Part shown: piece after piece, positions 44,789 to 59,900 of the stretch
How the letters are laid out: the number at the start of each line of letters is the position of its first letter
Position numbering within the stretch: position 1 is the stretch's first letter
Assembly (NCBI RefSeq): GCF_043641665.1
Contig: NC_092198.1
Span: forward strand, 11,917,001-11,981,000
Reading direction: 5' to 3'
Length of the DNA stretch: 64,000 bases
DNA from: Enoplosus armatus
Taxonomy: Eukaryota; Chordata; Actinopteri; Centrarchiformes; Enoplosidae
The notes under the pieces: generated by a model
Told to the model about the DNA's origin: nothing
Seen by the model: only the letters and a program-made list of their open reading frames with translations
Databases searched by the model: none
Made by a program: the position numbers and the translations under genes

Positions 44789-45149
44789 AAACAATACAAA
44801 AGCTCTAAGCTCTTATTGGGTACTGAATATTGGATCTATAATAAACGGTGTTAAAGAGATGGTATCAAAATGTTCTGTTAGTTTTTCTTTGTAAAAGTTC
44901 ATTGAGTGGTAAATTAAGGAATAACATATTTACCATTTTGTTTTAATTTCATTGTGGGTGAAAAGGATGAGGACTAACCTGGTTTAAGAAATATTAATTA
45001 CCTAGTCATCAACCAATATGTCAGCAATGTAAATAGTAAAGTAAAGGATGTGATCTGAAACTGGCTGTTATCCTAAAGACATTTTTAAGAAGAAAAAAAA
45101 AAACTTACTGCAGTGCAGAAAATTCACACAATTTAGAGCCATGACACAA

Positions 45150-46698
45150 CAAATCCAGGCTGACTAAAATATTCTTTATACTGCATTGTGATATTTGACT
45201 TCAAGGTTATAATAATCAATAAATTATTTAATTAATTAAGTTACTGAGCTATTAACCAGTGAACAGGGTATGACTGTCTTAAGGTAATTCCAAAAAGCGG
45301 TTCTGTTCATTAGTGGTTACTGGCCACTAGAGGGAACCAAGAGCCTGGCTGCTGTCAGGGTCATGTCCACTTATTCCTATTCAGGGTCGGGGTGGTAATA
45401 AATGACTTTTTACTCAAGTGCATGTGAGTGTTAACTAAATACAAAAACAGTGTTTACTCCCATTTATTATCTTCAGGTCGTTGTACAATGGAAGGCAATA
45501 TTTAAATTATAAAAGTCCAATGTTGGTCTTCGACACTGGATGGATTCACACAGCTGACGGGACAAATTGAAATCAAATCCAAGTCCACATGTGATGTTTT
45601 CTACAAGAATGAAAACATCACATGTGGATCACGCAGACTTTAAAATGAAAGTTTTGTTTCTCTGCAGTGTAAATCCAGACAGTGTACAGAAAACATAATA
45701 AAAACTTAAAAGGAGGGCACTCCCTTCAGAGGGGAAAAACAGGTGTATTGCATCGATTGGGTATGGTTTTAATGGCATTTAGCATAGTCACTATGAATTT
45801 ATATGTGCATGTGTAACAACCTTATATATAGATATATGTAATCTATGACATAGAGAAATTGCAGATTAGGCCCAGGCCTTTGAGAGTCCCCACTCAACAA
45901 TTAAAATCAACAGAGTTAAGGCCAGCTCTTAACAGGGAAAAAGTTCAAATAAAACATACAGTGATCAGATATATAAATGCTGCACGTCAATAACAATGAA
46001 TAGAAAAGAAACCTCTGCTTCTCAGCTGCGTCACTTGCGGTCGCAACCACGTCTGTCTAACAAGTCAGCGTTTCAGTCCTGCAATGGTTCTGACTGCAAG
46101 AGAGCGGCAGCGTTGAGGGGAAGTTCAGATTCAGTCTTTCTCCAAAAAGGATCTCTTGAACAATTCAGGCATGTGAAAGCAGCCCCTCTCAATCTATGAA
46201 ATCAGTCCATAAAAAATGGCCCCTTGTGTTTTTTAATGGAATCATCTTCCTGTTTGGATCGAGCATCGAGCCCTAAAGGACTGTACTAGCTGCACATTTC
46301 ACTCTGTGCATAGACTCTGACGTACAAAAACAGCACAGAACGGTTCCCATCAAACAGCCGTGAGCATATCTTATGCCTGGAAGGAAACTTTTCTCCAGCG
46401 GGGAAAAACAATCTGCTCCTGCGCGACAACTTAAAACATTTCATTTGACCAAACTGATCCTCCAGCGGGAATGATCTGATTTGGTCGTTAATAACAACTT
46501 TTGGCTTCTGCTCCGTTATAACATCAAACTCTCTGAGGATGAAAGGTCTGAACATGTTGTGCTGTGTGTGGCTCTGCAACGATGAAGCCGAGCTGGGTGG
46601 GAATAGAGGAGTGTGCAGAGGAATGTGTATGTCAGTTCGACCCAAAGAAAACTAATGATGAGTCGGGGGAGGGGCAAGGATGATGACCTCAACCACGC
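45150..46698 (-). other. daam1 3' UTR and convergent intergenic DNA
   Basis: Homology among l3hypdh copies ends at about 45154 (acaacaaatc). The rest is unique and probably includes the daam1 3' UTR; a minus-strand AATAAA lies at 45463-45468. No other gene is seen. Confidence 0.55.
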
Positions 46699-47978
46699 TT
46701 AGAAGTTGAGCTTTGTGACCGGTCGCTCTCTGCTCGAGTCTGTGGTCTGGTTGTTAATGCGCTTGCGGTTGCGTTTCATCTTGGACAAGTCCTTGTCGAA
46801 GACCTCGCCTGATCTCAGCGCTGACACCAAATCATCAAACTCGCCGCCATCGTCCTCCCCGTTTGCCTTCGCTTTTCGGGCCTTCCGCTCCTTCTCTCGC
46901 TGCTCTTTCAACTGGTGAGAAATAAACATTATTTTATATTAAAAAATGTATTAACCTTTGCATCAAAGAAATAGTCTGACATTATCGAAAATACACTTAT
47001 TTGCTTCCTTGCCAAGAGATAACTGAGCAGATACCACTCTCAAATCTGTGAGTTAAATATGAAGCTACAGTCAGCAGCCGGTTAGCTTAGCTTAGCACAA
47101 AGACTAGAAACAGCTAGCATGGCTCTGTCCAAAGGTAACAAAATCTGTCCACATCTCAAAAGCTATTTCTTGGCTGGGCTCACAAATTGCTGTTTTTACA
47201 CTTCAGATTTGTACCGATTAAACAAACAAGATATAACGTGATAATTAGTGAGCCTTAGAGATGCTAGTAGGTGCATTTTGTTACCTACAGACAGAGCCAG
47301 GCTAGCCGTTTCACCTTGTTTCCAGTATTTGCACTAAGCTAACCGGCTGCTGGCTGCAACTTTATATTGAAAGGACAGATGTGAGAGCAGTATCGATCTT
47401 GTCATCTAACACCAGAGAAAGCTAATAAACATATTTCCCAAAATTCACTCAACTATTCTTTTAACTATTCTTTGTAACTTTCTCTGAACAGTGGCCACAA
47501 GTGGATATTACAAGATAACAGCAAATTGACTTTCCCTCAGTTTCACAAGAAGAGCCAGTTGCTTTAAAGACATCAACAGGGCCTCCTGATAGGCTAGGAG
47601 TTTAAGACGCCAACAATGTATTCACAATGTCCTCAGTCTGAGTTTGCTGGTCTAATGAAGGACATAAACATATACTTCCTCATCATTAGGACAAAAGGAA
47701 TGGGATTACATTGTTTTATTTTCTACAGTATTTCAGATTATACACATAAGTATTTTATAACAGCTGTAGTTCTTTTCATCAAGGATCATATGGAAACGAT
47801 AACCTACCTGAGCTTCCATTTTGGCCCTGCGCTCCTCCTCCTCTTTGCGTTTTCGCATGTTCTCGTTCTCCTGCTGAGCCTCAGCGAATGACTGCAGGAA
47901 CTGGTCAAAGATGCCAAAGAACTCATCTGGTTGCATCTTATTGGCATCCTCGCCAAAGTGCTTTACTGCCCTCAGGAA
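46699..47978 (-). CDS. daam1: daam1 last two coding exons with the DAD
   Basis: Exon 47808-47978 ([16 protein letters not shown] to ERRAKMEAQ) and terminal exon 46699-46911 ([15 protein letters not shown] to TKLNF, stop TAA at 46699-46701). The diaphanous autoregulatory segment is [17 protein letters not shown] followed by a basic stretch (KMKRNRKR). Confidence 0.95.
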
Positions 47979-50900
47979 CTGTGGGACCAAAGAGAAGGGG
48001 GCACACGGGGGGTGGGGGGGGCACACAGGGAGGGGCACATGGGATTAGATTTACAGCAGGACACAGTAGAACCATGTTTTACTCCATCTTTGACTGTTTT
48101 ATAGAAGACTCGTTAGGTCTCAGCTCTTTGAAATGAGAGCAGGGTACCGAGTAGTCGGGCTTTGAAGCCCGTGTTAACCCAGATCTGACCGGCTACTGAT
48201 TACAGCTGAGGCCAGAGACTGGAGCCAGAGCCCAAATTAAGGCAACGTGTTTGTTGAGTGTTTTTCACAGTAAGTTAAAAAGGAGAACATCCAGATGTGA
48301 GATCATGTTGAAAACATACCTTCTGAGATGTGTATGTTAACAGCAGCTCTGTCCAAACTCTATCAAGTTGAGCAAAGGTGCATTTAACTTACTTAAATGA
48401 TGAGGTTGTTTTTCTGAGTGTGCAGTGCATTTAAATGTTTTTTACTTCCTCACAACAGGGACCAACGAGACATGATTTCTGTGACAAAAATGCCTAAAAT
48501 GTTTACATCCTGGTGTACTGCAACAATTTCATTATATGCTCACATACATACAAACCAGATGCAGGGAGCTGTTTAAAGGGTCAGCCTGTTCTCTGTCACT
48601 GTAAACACTCAAATATTTAACTGTGGGACACTGTCAATGATTCACAGAAACTAATGGTTGCCATGTGACCAGCTGAGCTCTCAATGTTGCACTAATAAAT
48701 GTGGAGAGACACATAAATCTAACTTCAGAGTGTCAGGCTCTCTTGAAAGGTGAATATTCTCAGGTTTCTAGTAGTAAAAAGCCCATTTCACCTAAAATGG
48801 CTGCAAAATCCAGCTTTGTTTCTTTTGCTTTAGTCCACACTAAAATGTAACGGTAAGTCTGATAAAAGGATTCACAGAATGACATGTTCGGTTGGCAGGT
48901 ACAAACAAAGCTGAACATAATGGTCTCAAATAATATCTAACCCTCTGTTCCTGGTTTCTCTCTCGACCTGCACACATGGCAACGAGCAGGCTGACTAATA
49001 AAGCGTGAGCGGTGCTGCGGCAGGAAGCTGAAACACTTCACTCCTGCTGTTAGCTTTCCTACAGAGGTGACTGATGAGGTCAACAAGGCGTGTAGAAACA
49101 GCTGCTCGGAGAGGAAATGGGATGCAAGCTTTCAGCGTTTGTGTCTACAAGTGATAGTGTTGCTGTCCAGGCTGCTCAAACACAGTTTTCTGCAGAGAAC
49201 GTACAGCGGCGATTACTTACCAGTTCCTTGGCCTCAGTGAGAGAGTCCTCCACATCGGAGAAGCTGAAGCTGGCCACAGTGATGAACTGACTCACCACTG
49301 ACACAAACTTGTCGCCCAGCTCCTGCGGCCGCTTCTTCTGGTATTCCAGCTCCTACGAGTGAAAATGATCCAGGAGAGGAAATTGAGGGAAAAACAAAGG
49401 AGAGCACCTCCGCTAAACAATGTATAACTGCATGACCAACAACATAACACGTGTTATCTCATAGATCTGTGTGACTCACGCTCTCGACACTTTTCAAGCC
49501 GCTGCGCAGGTTGCCAATATCTTTTTCCAGCTCAGTCATGCTGCAGGGAAAGAAAAGAGAAACGTTTAGTATAAAGTGCAAAGGATGGATTTTGAGAGAG
49601 AAGCAGAAGTAAGTCAGGCAGCAGGTTCTTCACAGCACCACCTACTTGACTTTGGCTGCCTCTGAGAGACTCTGCAGGTCCTCCTGGAACATCAGGACTT
49701 TGGGGTATTTCTTCTCCAGGATGGTGATCAGGTAGTGCAGGAGAGTGATGTTTCTGCAAACACAGAGACGCACAGACACACTGAGGTGAACCAACCTTCA
49801 AGGCAGTGAGCGTGTCAAATGTGCAATATATTGCTTTTATTATGCAGGTTCTGATATGAATAACCATATGGAGTTTCACAAGTATCACATTCCCTGTTCC
49901 AGATGTGACTTGTATACATTTCATGCCGTTCTTTCTGCTACATCCTGAAAGTTTTGATATTACAATTGAAAAATGTTCTTACTTGTCAATACTGGATTTG
50001 GTATCAGCGATCTTGTTGAGTGAAGACACCTTGAAGCCATAAGCGTTCCCCCTCTGACCCTTGTTCATGAAGTTTCCAAAGGCCAGCACCACCTCCAACA
50101 GCTGCTTCAGGTTTCTGCTGTGTAAAATCTCCTTAGACGCCTTGGTCAGAGCTGAGACATGAAAACATAAAGACAATGAATGATTACTAAATAAAAGGTG
50201 CCCGACTGATATATTTTTAGACTTCAGCAGCTGGCACATCATTAGTTTGTCAAATATAAAAAGGTAAAAGTATTCAACATTAGAATTTCAGAGGCCATCA
50301 GGGATGGCTACAGAGATGCATGGGTAGATGAATATAGTTTTCTTACTAAATATAAATAGCTTCCCATGGTAAAATGAATTGAATATGAGACTTTTCCCAC
50401 CTTCAACTTTGGGTTTGATCTCAGCTATCCTCTCTGCAAACTTCTTTTTGAAGTATAAAGACTGCAGCCTCTGCTGGTAGTGGTTTATTCTGGACAGGAG
50501 ATGGAAAATGCATGTCAGACGAGGACGAAAATAGACAAAAATAATAAATTATAAACAGGGAAATCCACAAATTTAGACAAAAGCCACAGTCGTGGCATTG
50601 TGCTTGAGCAGAATGAAGCAGGCCATGTGTGTGCTTAGTAAATGGCACATATAAAGTTTTAGTTGTGGTAATGAAGCTTATTTTTGGCAGCGTTTTTGAT
50701 TTCAGCTTATAAACCACTGACTCTGCAGCTAATGAATGCCACAGTGACATCTGTCCCCCAGTCCAATCTGTACTGAGTAAACGTCAAATACAAAAAAATA
50801 CATTAAATCATTAAAAACAAAACAAAACAACTGCATTTAACTGACATGTATGTTTCTATTGTCACTATACTGTAGGAGTGTCAGCTACTTTAGTTTCTCA

Positions 50901-53900
50901 GTTGTGTCACCTTTCCTTTGTTCTTTCATCTTACAGGACCTTGTTTACAAAACTCCAACACAAATACTGTTATTACATTACGGACTCATTTATTCACCAG
51001 CACAATTTAGAAATAGTGATTCACCCACACACACAGCTATTGTTCCCTGCTAAGTAGAAACCCATGTGTCATTTCATTTATCTGCTCTGACTAAAAGGAA
51101 ACAATAGCTATTGTTTATCAGCAGATCTGAGCTGCAGAGTGCTGCGCTGACCTGAAGCTGGCAGGTCTGAGGTGAGTACCTGTTTAATACAGAATTAAAA
51201 AGGTAGCACATGAGAAAGAAAAACCTCATGAGTAAAGTACCTGCTCATCTCATAGAGGAAGCGGTCGGGTTTTGCCATTCGGTCGAGCTCATGTTTGTGC
51301 TCCTCCAGAAGATCCACGTCGCTCTTCTCTGGGACAAACTTCAGCAGCTGATGGGGCAGGAAAAAACTCTTTACTTATTCATCGGTTAAAGACAGCGGAG
51401 GGATTTATCATGATGTCTCAGTCTATTAAAGCAAAACATTTTTCCATATACTGGTAGATGAACAGGGCTGAATCTCTGCTACTGCGTCTCACCGTCTCTC
51501 ATCAATGCAAAAGTATGAAACTGTTCCTTAACAAAATATACTGTTGTCAGATTTATAACTCAATGTCACTTAGCACACATTTTTGCGATGCATTACTTCA
51601 CTCTACAGAGAATGGCAAACACCCAGTCACTAAATGAAAGCACATTTGATTCTTCAAGTGCTGTTGCTAAGGTTACACATGCACTGTAGTACATTTCTCC
51701 CCTACCTTATTTTTGGAATTTTAACTGTAGTAGTGAGTACTAACCCTAACCTGATTTATTGTAGTTTGTGTGTTTGTGTGTGTGTCTGAATTTAGAAAAT
51801 AGTCAAATCTCAACAGTAGAAACCATCTTATTTAGACTTCTAGAGGCTTCTTTGTGTTGATTTCAGTTTTGGATTGAGTTGTTTTGAATAAGATGATGTA
51901 TCACTACTTTATGATCTTTCCCTTCTTCCTGCTGACCAGCTTTCACAGATACTTTCCCTGTCTGCAGACAGTCTTTCTCCTGCACATGCAAGATCTCCAT
52001 GAGAAAATATACCTGGGGGAATCAGGTTTCTCTAACCCCTTACCCCACAATAACCAGGTTTCTCAGAGGCAGCAGCAGAGGAAGCACTGCTGGGAGCCTG
52101 ATGACGTACCTGCTCCAGCATGTCTTTGGGAAGGTCCTCCTGTTCGTCCATCGTTAGAATGGCTCTCTTCATCTCCTCATTTGAAAGCTTCAGCCTACAA
52201 CACACAACAGAAGAGTCCATTAAAAATATAAAATATCTCACAACCTGCAATGTGTCCAGTAATGTTTTTTTTTTAAATATGTGTTATGATGATTTAATCA
52301 ACCTACCGCGACAGAAGGATGTTGCAGTTTTGAGCTCGACGGCCATCAATGACTGACAGCTCCTTGACTTTTTTAGAGCTCAGCGTGTCGTCCTCTGCCT
52401 CTTTCTGCAAGCAAAGTGAAGAAGAGTTTAAAAGTGCAACAGGCTATTTTAACATATACAAGTTAGTTTTAGTTAAAGACACACACACACACAACAGTGA
52501 CACATGCCCTAAAATCCCAAACAAGAGACAATAGTACAAACACACATTCATGAGTACATGCAAACATGACACACGTAAAAGGCAGCTGACTCTGAACAAA
52601 AGTCTCACAGGTCTGTTGGACACATTAAGTAAGAAGATGTAGCTGAAAGTACAACAGGACGTGACATATAACATATAAGTCTGATTGAATCCACCAGGAG
52701 CGACAAAAATACCAGACTGTACATCTACTGTACTGTAAGTGCACTCACCTGTTTGCTGTTATTGATCATAAAGAAGTCCTAAAATGCAGGCAAGAAGCAG
52801 GGAAGATGTAAGCACTCATTAGAATAAGTAAAGCAGTTACGTGATTGCAGCCCATAAAAACAAACAGCAAAATGAATCAAAGCTCATTCAGCACTCGGAT
52901 GACGATGGATCCACTAGTAATGAAGGGAGCGGAAGTGAGACGTGTGGTAGCTCGGTCGATCAATGCGTGCTTATAGTTCACATGCTGCGCACATAAGAAA
53001 TCTGTCGAGTGTGTCTAGTTTTTATTTTGTCACCTGTTTACACTAATCAGGCCGACACAGAGGATCTAAATTCTAAGTCCTAAACTTCCACTTGCAGTTA
53101 ATTCATTTGTGTTTTTTTAATTTTATTTTTCTTATTATGTGTGTTGGACATGCTGATGGTCATGTTTGAACACTGGTTGGGTTTAGATGGAAAAAAGTGC
53201 CTGCTGACATCTTGAACTTTGAAAAGACATGCTCATTCTCCTCCGTACAACTAATAAAGACACTACTGATTATAAAGCAACTAAAAGAATTGCAAACTAA
53301 AGGCACAAGAAGAAAATAGCCGATTCTGAGTAGCTCATTCATGCATTGTCAATCACATTTGGAAAAATTATCAAAACCACAAACAAAAACTGCATTCCAG
53401 TCAAATGTAAGACAGCATTTAAGATGATTCAAGCATGAAAGTTTTGCATCTAATAAAATCTATCAATTTCTCCCTTTTACTTTTCTCTACTTCAGGCAGA
53501 CTTTAGTTTTGTTGTAAATGATCTGACCTCTCCCCTTCTCCATTCTCCAACTTTGCTTGAGAAATCAGAAGTTGCAAAACAGCAATGCAAGCCAGGCTGA
53601 GTCCTCGGCCACCCATCCCACCCAACCGATCTGCCCCCCCCGTCCCTCTCTCTGACACTAGACGGCGACATTTGGAGTTGGAGAGATGAACTGCATCTGC
53701 CTCAGTACCTGCTGTCTCTGATAGGCTGAGAAGGTCTTTTCAATGTCTTCCAGATCCAGGATTTTGAAAACCTTGGCGTCATCCACCTCCATCCACACAG
53801 TGCCCTCCAGTTTATTCTGCACAGGGGAGGATAAGATATTTTTATCCCGTATCTTAACACAAAGCATCAATATATTCACTCGACTGTTCTCACCTCAGCT

Positions 53901-56900
53901 AGCTTGGACCAGTTGAAGGATTTGAGCGCATTGGATGGCTGGGGAATGTTCTTTATCTTCAGGGATGGACCTAGGGGTGCTCCTGGCGGGGGAGGGATGC
54001 CTCCGATGGGTGGGCGTCCGGGAGGAGGCGGGGGTCCACCTGGAGGAGGAGGTGGGGGAGGCGGAGGAGGCATCATGCTCCCAGGAGCGGGCGGCGGGGG
54101 AGGTGGGCACATACCTCCAAAAGCTGGCGTGGGTGGAGGAGGCAGAGGGCCACCGGGGGGACCGGGGGTGAGGGGAGGGCCTCCAGGAACAACAGCTGCC
54201 TGTCTCTGCAGGGAGAGTATAACACCGGGGAGATTTAAAATGCTGCAGGCTTTCATGGGATTTGCTGAACATAAAAAAAATATAGAACATCAGCAGCCTT
54301 ATTCTTTAAACTAAAGAATTCAATATTTTATGTTTCTGTACAAATCCCTTAGGCTGCTTTATGTCCCTGTTCTAGGACATAAAGCAGCCTGACCCCACAG
54401 GTTGAGAACCTGATTAAAGAAGGGGTCAGAAGATGATTAAAGAAAGAAAAAAATCTTTTTGTTTTGTTTCTTATTAAAATACTGCAAACTTTCTCCTCTT
54501 CAGGCTTGTAAAATCCTTCAAAGGAAACAATCTGTGACGAGGGGTCATTTAAAAAAAGATGGGAACCACTGTACATGTTTTTTTAATGAATTACTATTTC
54601 ATGTTATGTGGGTGCTTATTCTTTTATTTCTTAAACTTGCATTAAATTCCTCTTTGCTCAAACACATTCATCTTTCTTAATATATATTTTAGGTGTCAAA
54701 ATCTTCAATCAAAAATGTCATTGATGAGTAACTCTGGTCATGACATAATAACAGTAAGGGGTAATTGTGATAAAGTGTTACATAAAGGACCACGTACAGT
54801 GCTGAGTTCATGCAGTCGGGCAGTGAGTTCGGCCACTTGCTGTTTGACATTCTTGTGCTCGGTGCTCTCCTTTTCCAGCTTCTCTTTCATCTTGTTGAGC
54901 GTCTGCATCATGTCCTCTTTCTCCTGAGTCTTTGCATCACATTCTCGCTCCTTCTTCTCAAACTTCTGCTGCAACTCGTGCTGCTCTGTGATGGGAGGTC
55001 ACAGCGATATGTGTTCATCACTTTACTAAAAACATGATTTTAATTGGCAACCACCTTTAACAAACTTATTCTATTTCAGGTATGTCATTTATAATCATAC
55101 ACACCTTTTCTCATTTTCTCTGCCTGCTCTTTCCACTGTTTGACCTCATTTTCATTCACCAGCCTGCAGAGAGGATGACACACACAATTAACTACAGTGT
55201 CTACATGGAACAACCCCAGTGATTGTTTTTCTGAACTTTAAAAAGGGAAGCTACTTTGAGCCAACACTGTTGAGCACATGGCTTTTCAACTTCTCAGGAA
55301 ACACAACACTGTTCTCCATTCTTCAGTCTGGCAGCCAAGTAATCTGTTCCATGTACTCATTCATGTGTCAGTCTGTTCAGGGGAAATCAGAGGACTCACA
55401 TCCGGACGACGTTCTTCACGTTAAAATTCTCCAGTGGTGTGACGTCGGGGTCGTGACCTTTGTCATTCTGCAACACCATCTGCTGGACGATACGATCCAA
55501 CAGCAGCCAGTACTGCACCGTGTTACCACTCCTCTTGTCTGAGGAGAGAGAGAGAGAGAGCATCCCATTAGCCTGCTGGCCTGAGTGTTATTATTCACCT
55601 CAGTGATTAGGATTAGTATCTCCATTAGTATCTCAGAAAGCACAGATTTAATTTGGATCCACAGTGGCTGTTTCATTATGATGAAACAGTGGAACGATGT
55701 GTCAAGGCATTTTCCAAAATTACAGTGACGAGCCAAAGAGAAGCAGCATAATTACAGGTTACAACAAGGTGACACATGTATTTGTTACTGATTGGGTATT
55801 GGATAAATGTTCAATGCATCACATCATGTTCAGTGTATGTATATATAATTTTTATATTCCTCCATCTATTTAAGTACCAAGCTTGCGCTTTATAATTACA
55901 CTCTTACTGCCTCAGAAAAGTAACTGAGGGGGGTTTCATTAGAAAGCCACGCGGAGGCGACGGTAACTTTAAAGAAAAAGGATACTGCAGCTGTTTGGTG
56001 GCTCTTTGTTTTCAAGTCAAATGATGTGGGAAAGCTGTAATCAGACTTGATGCATTTGTTGCAGAAAAAATAGGGTGACAAAAATAAATATTAGCAAGCA
56101 ACAGACTCTGGTGCTTCGAGGAAGTAGAATATTCAGTTTGGCTGGTAATGTGCTTATCCAATTTCTGGACTGACTAATCTGGACAAAGTCAACATCCTTA
56201 TCTTTTTGGCCAGAAACCAGAAGATCCAGATATACTGTGTATGTTGTGGGAGTAATACGACACATACACATTAAAGATTTTGAACTGTAATTCTTTGTGA
56301 TAGTATTTGTCCAAACATGTTCTATAGTTTGCAGCCCAGTAATGAGCAATTTAAAGAAACACTCACGTGGCATGAGAAGACAGTGATGCAGGACAGACAT
56401 AAAGTGCGGGTATGCATCGGTGTGGTTCATCTTCTTACGGATGAGATCAAAAACTTGGGTGGCACTTTTTGTGTCTATATGTACCTGGAAGAGGAGAAGC
56501 AAAAACAGCAGCCCCGTGAATATCTCCTGCTAAATATTTTATAGTCACAAATAATGCGAGAATAAAGTCAGGAAATTATCTTTTTTCCCCCTCTTACCGA
56601 CTCAAAGCGTTTTGACAAAGCCAGCTCATCCTCGTTCCGCAGCATCTCAAAGTAGTCTAAATGCCTGAGAGGGTGAGAGGAAGAGACTAGATTAGAGAGG
56701 CAGCCTGTAAATGTGATGCACTTATATACTGTTTTTATGCGTGACCAAAAAGGCTTTAACAATTTGTAAGTTCAAAAAAACATTTTCTGAATCTAACTCT
56801 TAGACCAAACTAATCCCTTATTTCTTTGATTTCATGCTGTTCATCTTCTGGTCAACTAACACTGATTTCTTTCAAAATTACTTTCAGGATTGAGATAGCA

Positions 56901-59900
56901 CCTTTTCTTTCTGTTCCATCTCACCTGTCTAATGTGGAGTTTTCATGAGAACGTAGCTTATCGATCACAGGTTGGATCCCCAACATGAGAAACTCATATC
57001 GTAGGTGGATACGGAATTCCAAACTTGTCTATATTTGAACAAAATAATGAATTAGCAGCAACAAAGGATGCAAACACAGTTTTAAAGAGTGTCTTGAATG
57101 AGTGGCCAAGGGACATGGTGACCTTCTAGTGTGAAAGGGAGCACAAAAACTGTCTAATGTACATAATTCACCTCTCCAGCGCCTTGACTCAGCACAGCAT
57201 TTATAAAGGACATGATGGCTGTTTTCAGGTTGACCTCATCTCTGTATCGCCCCGTACTCCGGTCCAGATCGTTTATAAGTGTCTGAGGGATGACAGGTCA
57301 TTACAGGCGTTAAATATCTCTGCACAGTGTTACTTTTAAATGACTTTATCTGTCTGCAAAAGATTTAAACCCACAAGACTGTGCACTCACCTGAAATCGC
57401 GTTCTCTCGCAGGCGAAGCGTTGGTAGTGCAGCATGGCCTCAAGGATTTTTTTGTGCCCACCCGGCACCAGGCACACGGCTCCCATGATTTCCAACACTG
57501 CCACCTTGGTCTTGATGTTCTCCGTGGCCAGGCTCTGAGCGATGATGTTGATGCTCTCGGAGTGAGAGAGGACGTGGGCGCGGCCCTGCGAGTTGTTCAT
57601 CAGAGCTTTGATGCAGCCGATCAGAGATGTGTGGATCTGTGATTCTGTGGTCTCATAGTCCATGCTCTTCAGGAAGTTTAGGATGCATGTCAGGCCGTCC
57701 AGGTCGATAAACCGAGTCACAAACCTGAGAGGGGATCAGTAAATAGAATTACAAAATGTCCTGGAATAAAGCTCACATGCCAAATAGCCAAATGTGTGTA
57801 TGTTTATATAAGTCCACTTGTCCAGCCTCTATTTGCTTGTCCTATAACTGAATCATCTTCAGTAAATGTAATAAGTAACTCAGCACATTTGCTTTCAAAG
57901 TGCAGTGAAGCTCCGGTTCCCGAAATGGAAAGCAAATGTTTCCCTAGTCTCCTTTAATGTATGTTCACGCCAAGGAAAAATTCTTTAACCAACAACTGCA
58001 GTGACCTTTATAGGTGTTCAATTCTTAAAGGACACATTTACATACTGTTGTGAGGAACTGAAAGGAGTGACAGACAAGGTGAGAGGAGGTTAAATGAAAG
58101 GAGATGTGATGATAGATGACATTATATGTAAAGGAAAGGGAGGGGATAAAAAAAAAAAGACGGGACAGAGTGAGATGAGGGAAGTATTTGTCCACCTCAT
58201 TGGTTGCGTCCTCAGAGCCGTCTTCAAGCTCTCTATGGTTTTGTTCCTCTCTTCCTCGTCTTCTTTCTCCAGAGCGAGGAGTGTCTTTCTCTGTTCAACA
58301 ACAAGATTAAACAATTACAGTACTATATAATTTAATGAAATTGTTTTGTTATGTTCCTATTAGAATGGAAGGAAAAATCTGCCTTTGAATTAAAAAGCAT
58401 ATTATTTCTTGGCTCACTACTAGCTTTATTTAGTTAGTTAGTTATACAGCCCAGAATCACAGATTTGTCAGAGGGCTTTAAGGATAAGGAAAAACTCTTT
58501 AATGAGGAAAAAAAACCTCAAGAAGAGCAACAGAGGACGGGTTCTTCTTCCAGGACTATTTTGTAACCATTTTTATATCCAAAGAATACATAAAGTTAAT
58601 GTTATTACTTACAGCTGCCATTGAATTGAGCTGATCAATGTAGTATTCTGGCCAACTAGTTGCGCTTTTGTTTTCTTCTTGTTCCTGAAAAACAGAGAAT
58701 AACAGAGAATGAATGATGCTGTGCAGAGATCCAGGCAGAATTTGCTTTTAAGGAATGTCACACAATGATAAAAAAGAAAATTAGATAAGTTTATTAGAAA
58801 AAAATGTGTTTGGCTCATGATTAACTGGGAGTGATTGGAATTTAAAAATGTTACATAAGAACTTGGTCTTGAAGGAAATACTTCAGAAAGTCACATGAGG
58901 GGACGAGTTGTTATTTGGTTCATGTCGCATGTTTGAATACATCAAAAGTGGATCTGCAAACCAGATGGAACTTCAGTCCATCATTTTTCAGATCAATTGG
59001 CTTTGAAATTTGACATGAAACATACAAACAGAAACAAACACGCGGACAACAGAAGGTCCGGGGCATAAATAGCCAAAGGCCAAAAATGGAGCAGGAACTC
59101 AAAGTAGGACGACACAGTTATCCAGCCCATTCTATCATCAAGCGCTTCACTGAGTTTCAGGAGGCAGTGAGAAGTGCGGAAAGGGGAGCACAGCTGCTTG
59201 AGAAAATCTTGAGATTAGCAAATGAATGTTAAAACTGTGGATTAAGGACATGGCCTTGACTTATGCTGAGATTAATCTCCTGACAGGCACGTTTGTATTA
59301 CAAGTGAAAAAAATAAATAACTGCAAGACATTTCTCAGATGATTTAATTTTCTAACTCAAGGGAAAACACTGAGGAGAAAATGACTTGACCGTGAACTTG
59401 GCTTGTACATAAAAGGCCCCCCGGCTTTCATTTTAACTATCGCTCCATTAAGCACAAGCGAGCTGTGACCATCAGAAACTAATTGGGCATCAGTTAATAA
59501 AGCGGCCTGCAGAGACTTGGCTGCTCTGGCAGAAACTGCGGGCCTTGGCGGGTCTGCAGGGATCATGCAGTGACAGGAAGGTCTGATCCTGCTGTTCCAC
59601 TCAAGACCGGTGCCAGCTTGACCAGGCGGGTGCTGGAAGAAGTTCAGTCCATTAGAGGAGGGACCACTTCCTTCTGCATCTTAAAGAGTTCATCTTTCCA
59701 CTCCTAAGTCAGCACTCTTCAAACACGGAGATGTCTCCAGTTTATTTAGGGTCATGATGAGAGAAAAGGGGGGAGGGTATTTCTGGGAGTTTATTTTCTT
59801 CCCCATTTGAGAAAGTAAAGATCAAAGACACATTTGAAAACAGGAATCAATCTCAGTTATGTCCTATGAAAGGACAGTCTGCTTTAAAGAGAAGTTACAG

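Noticed and set aside
46706..46918. Plus-strand frame over the daam1 terminal exon
   Set aside because: Antisense of the DAD exon, which has a clear stop, splice acceptor and family match.
53904..54314. Gly-rich 136-codon plus-strand frame
   Set aside because: Antisense of the daam1 FH1 poly-proline exon, which is supported by splice sites and family sequence.
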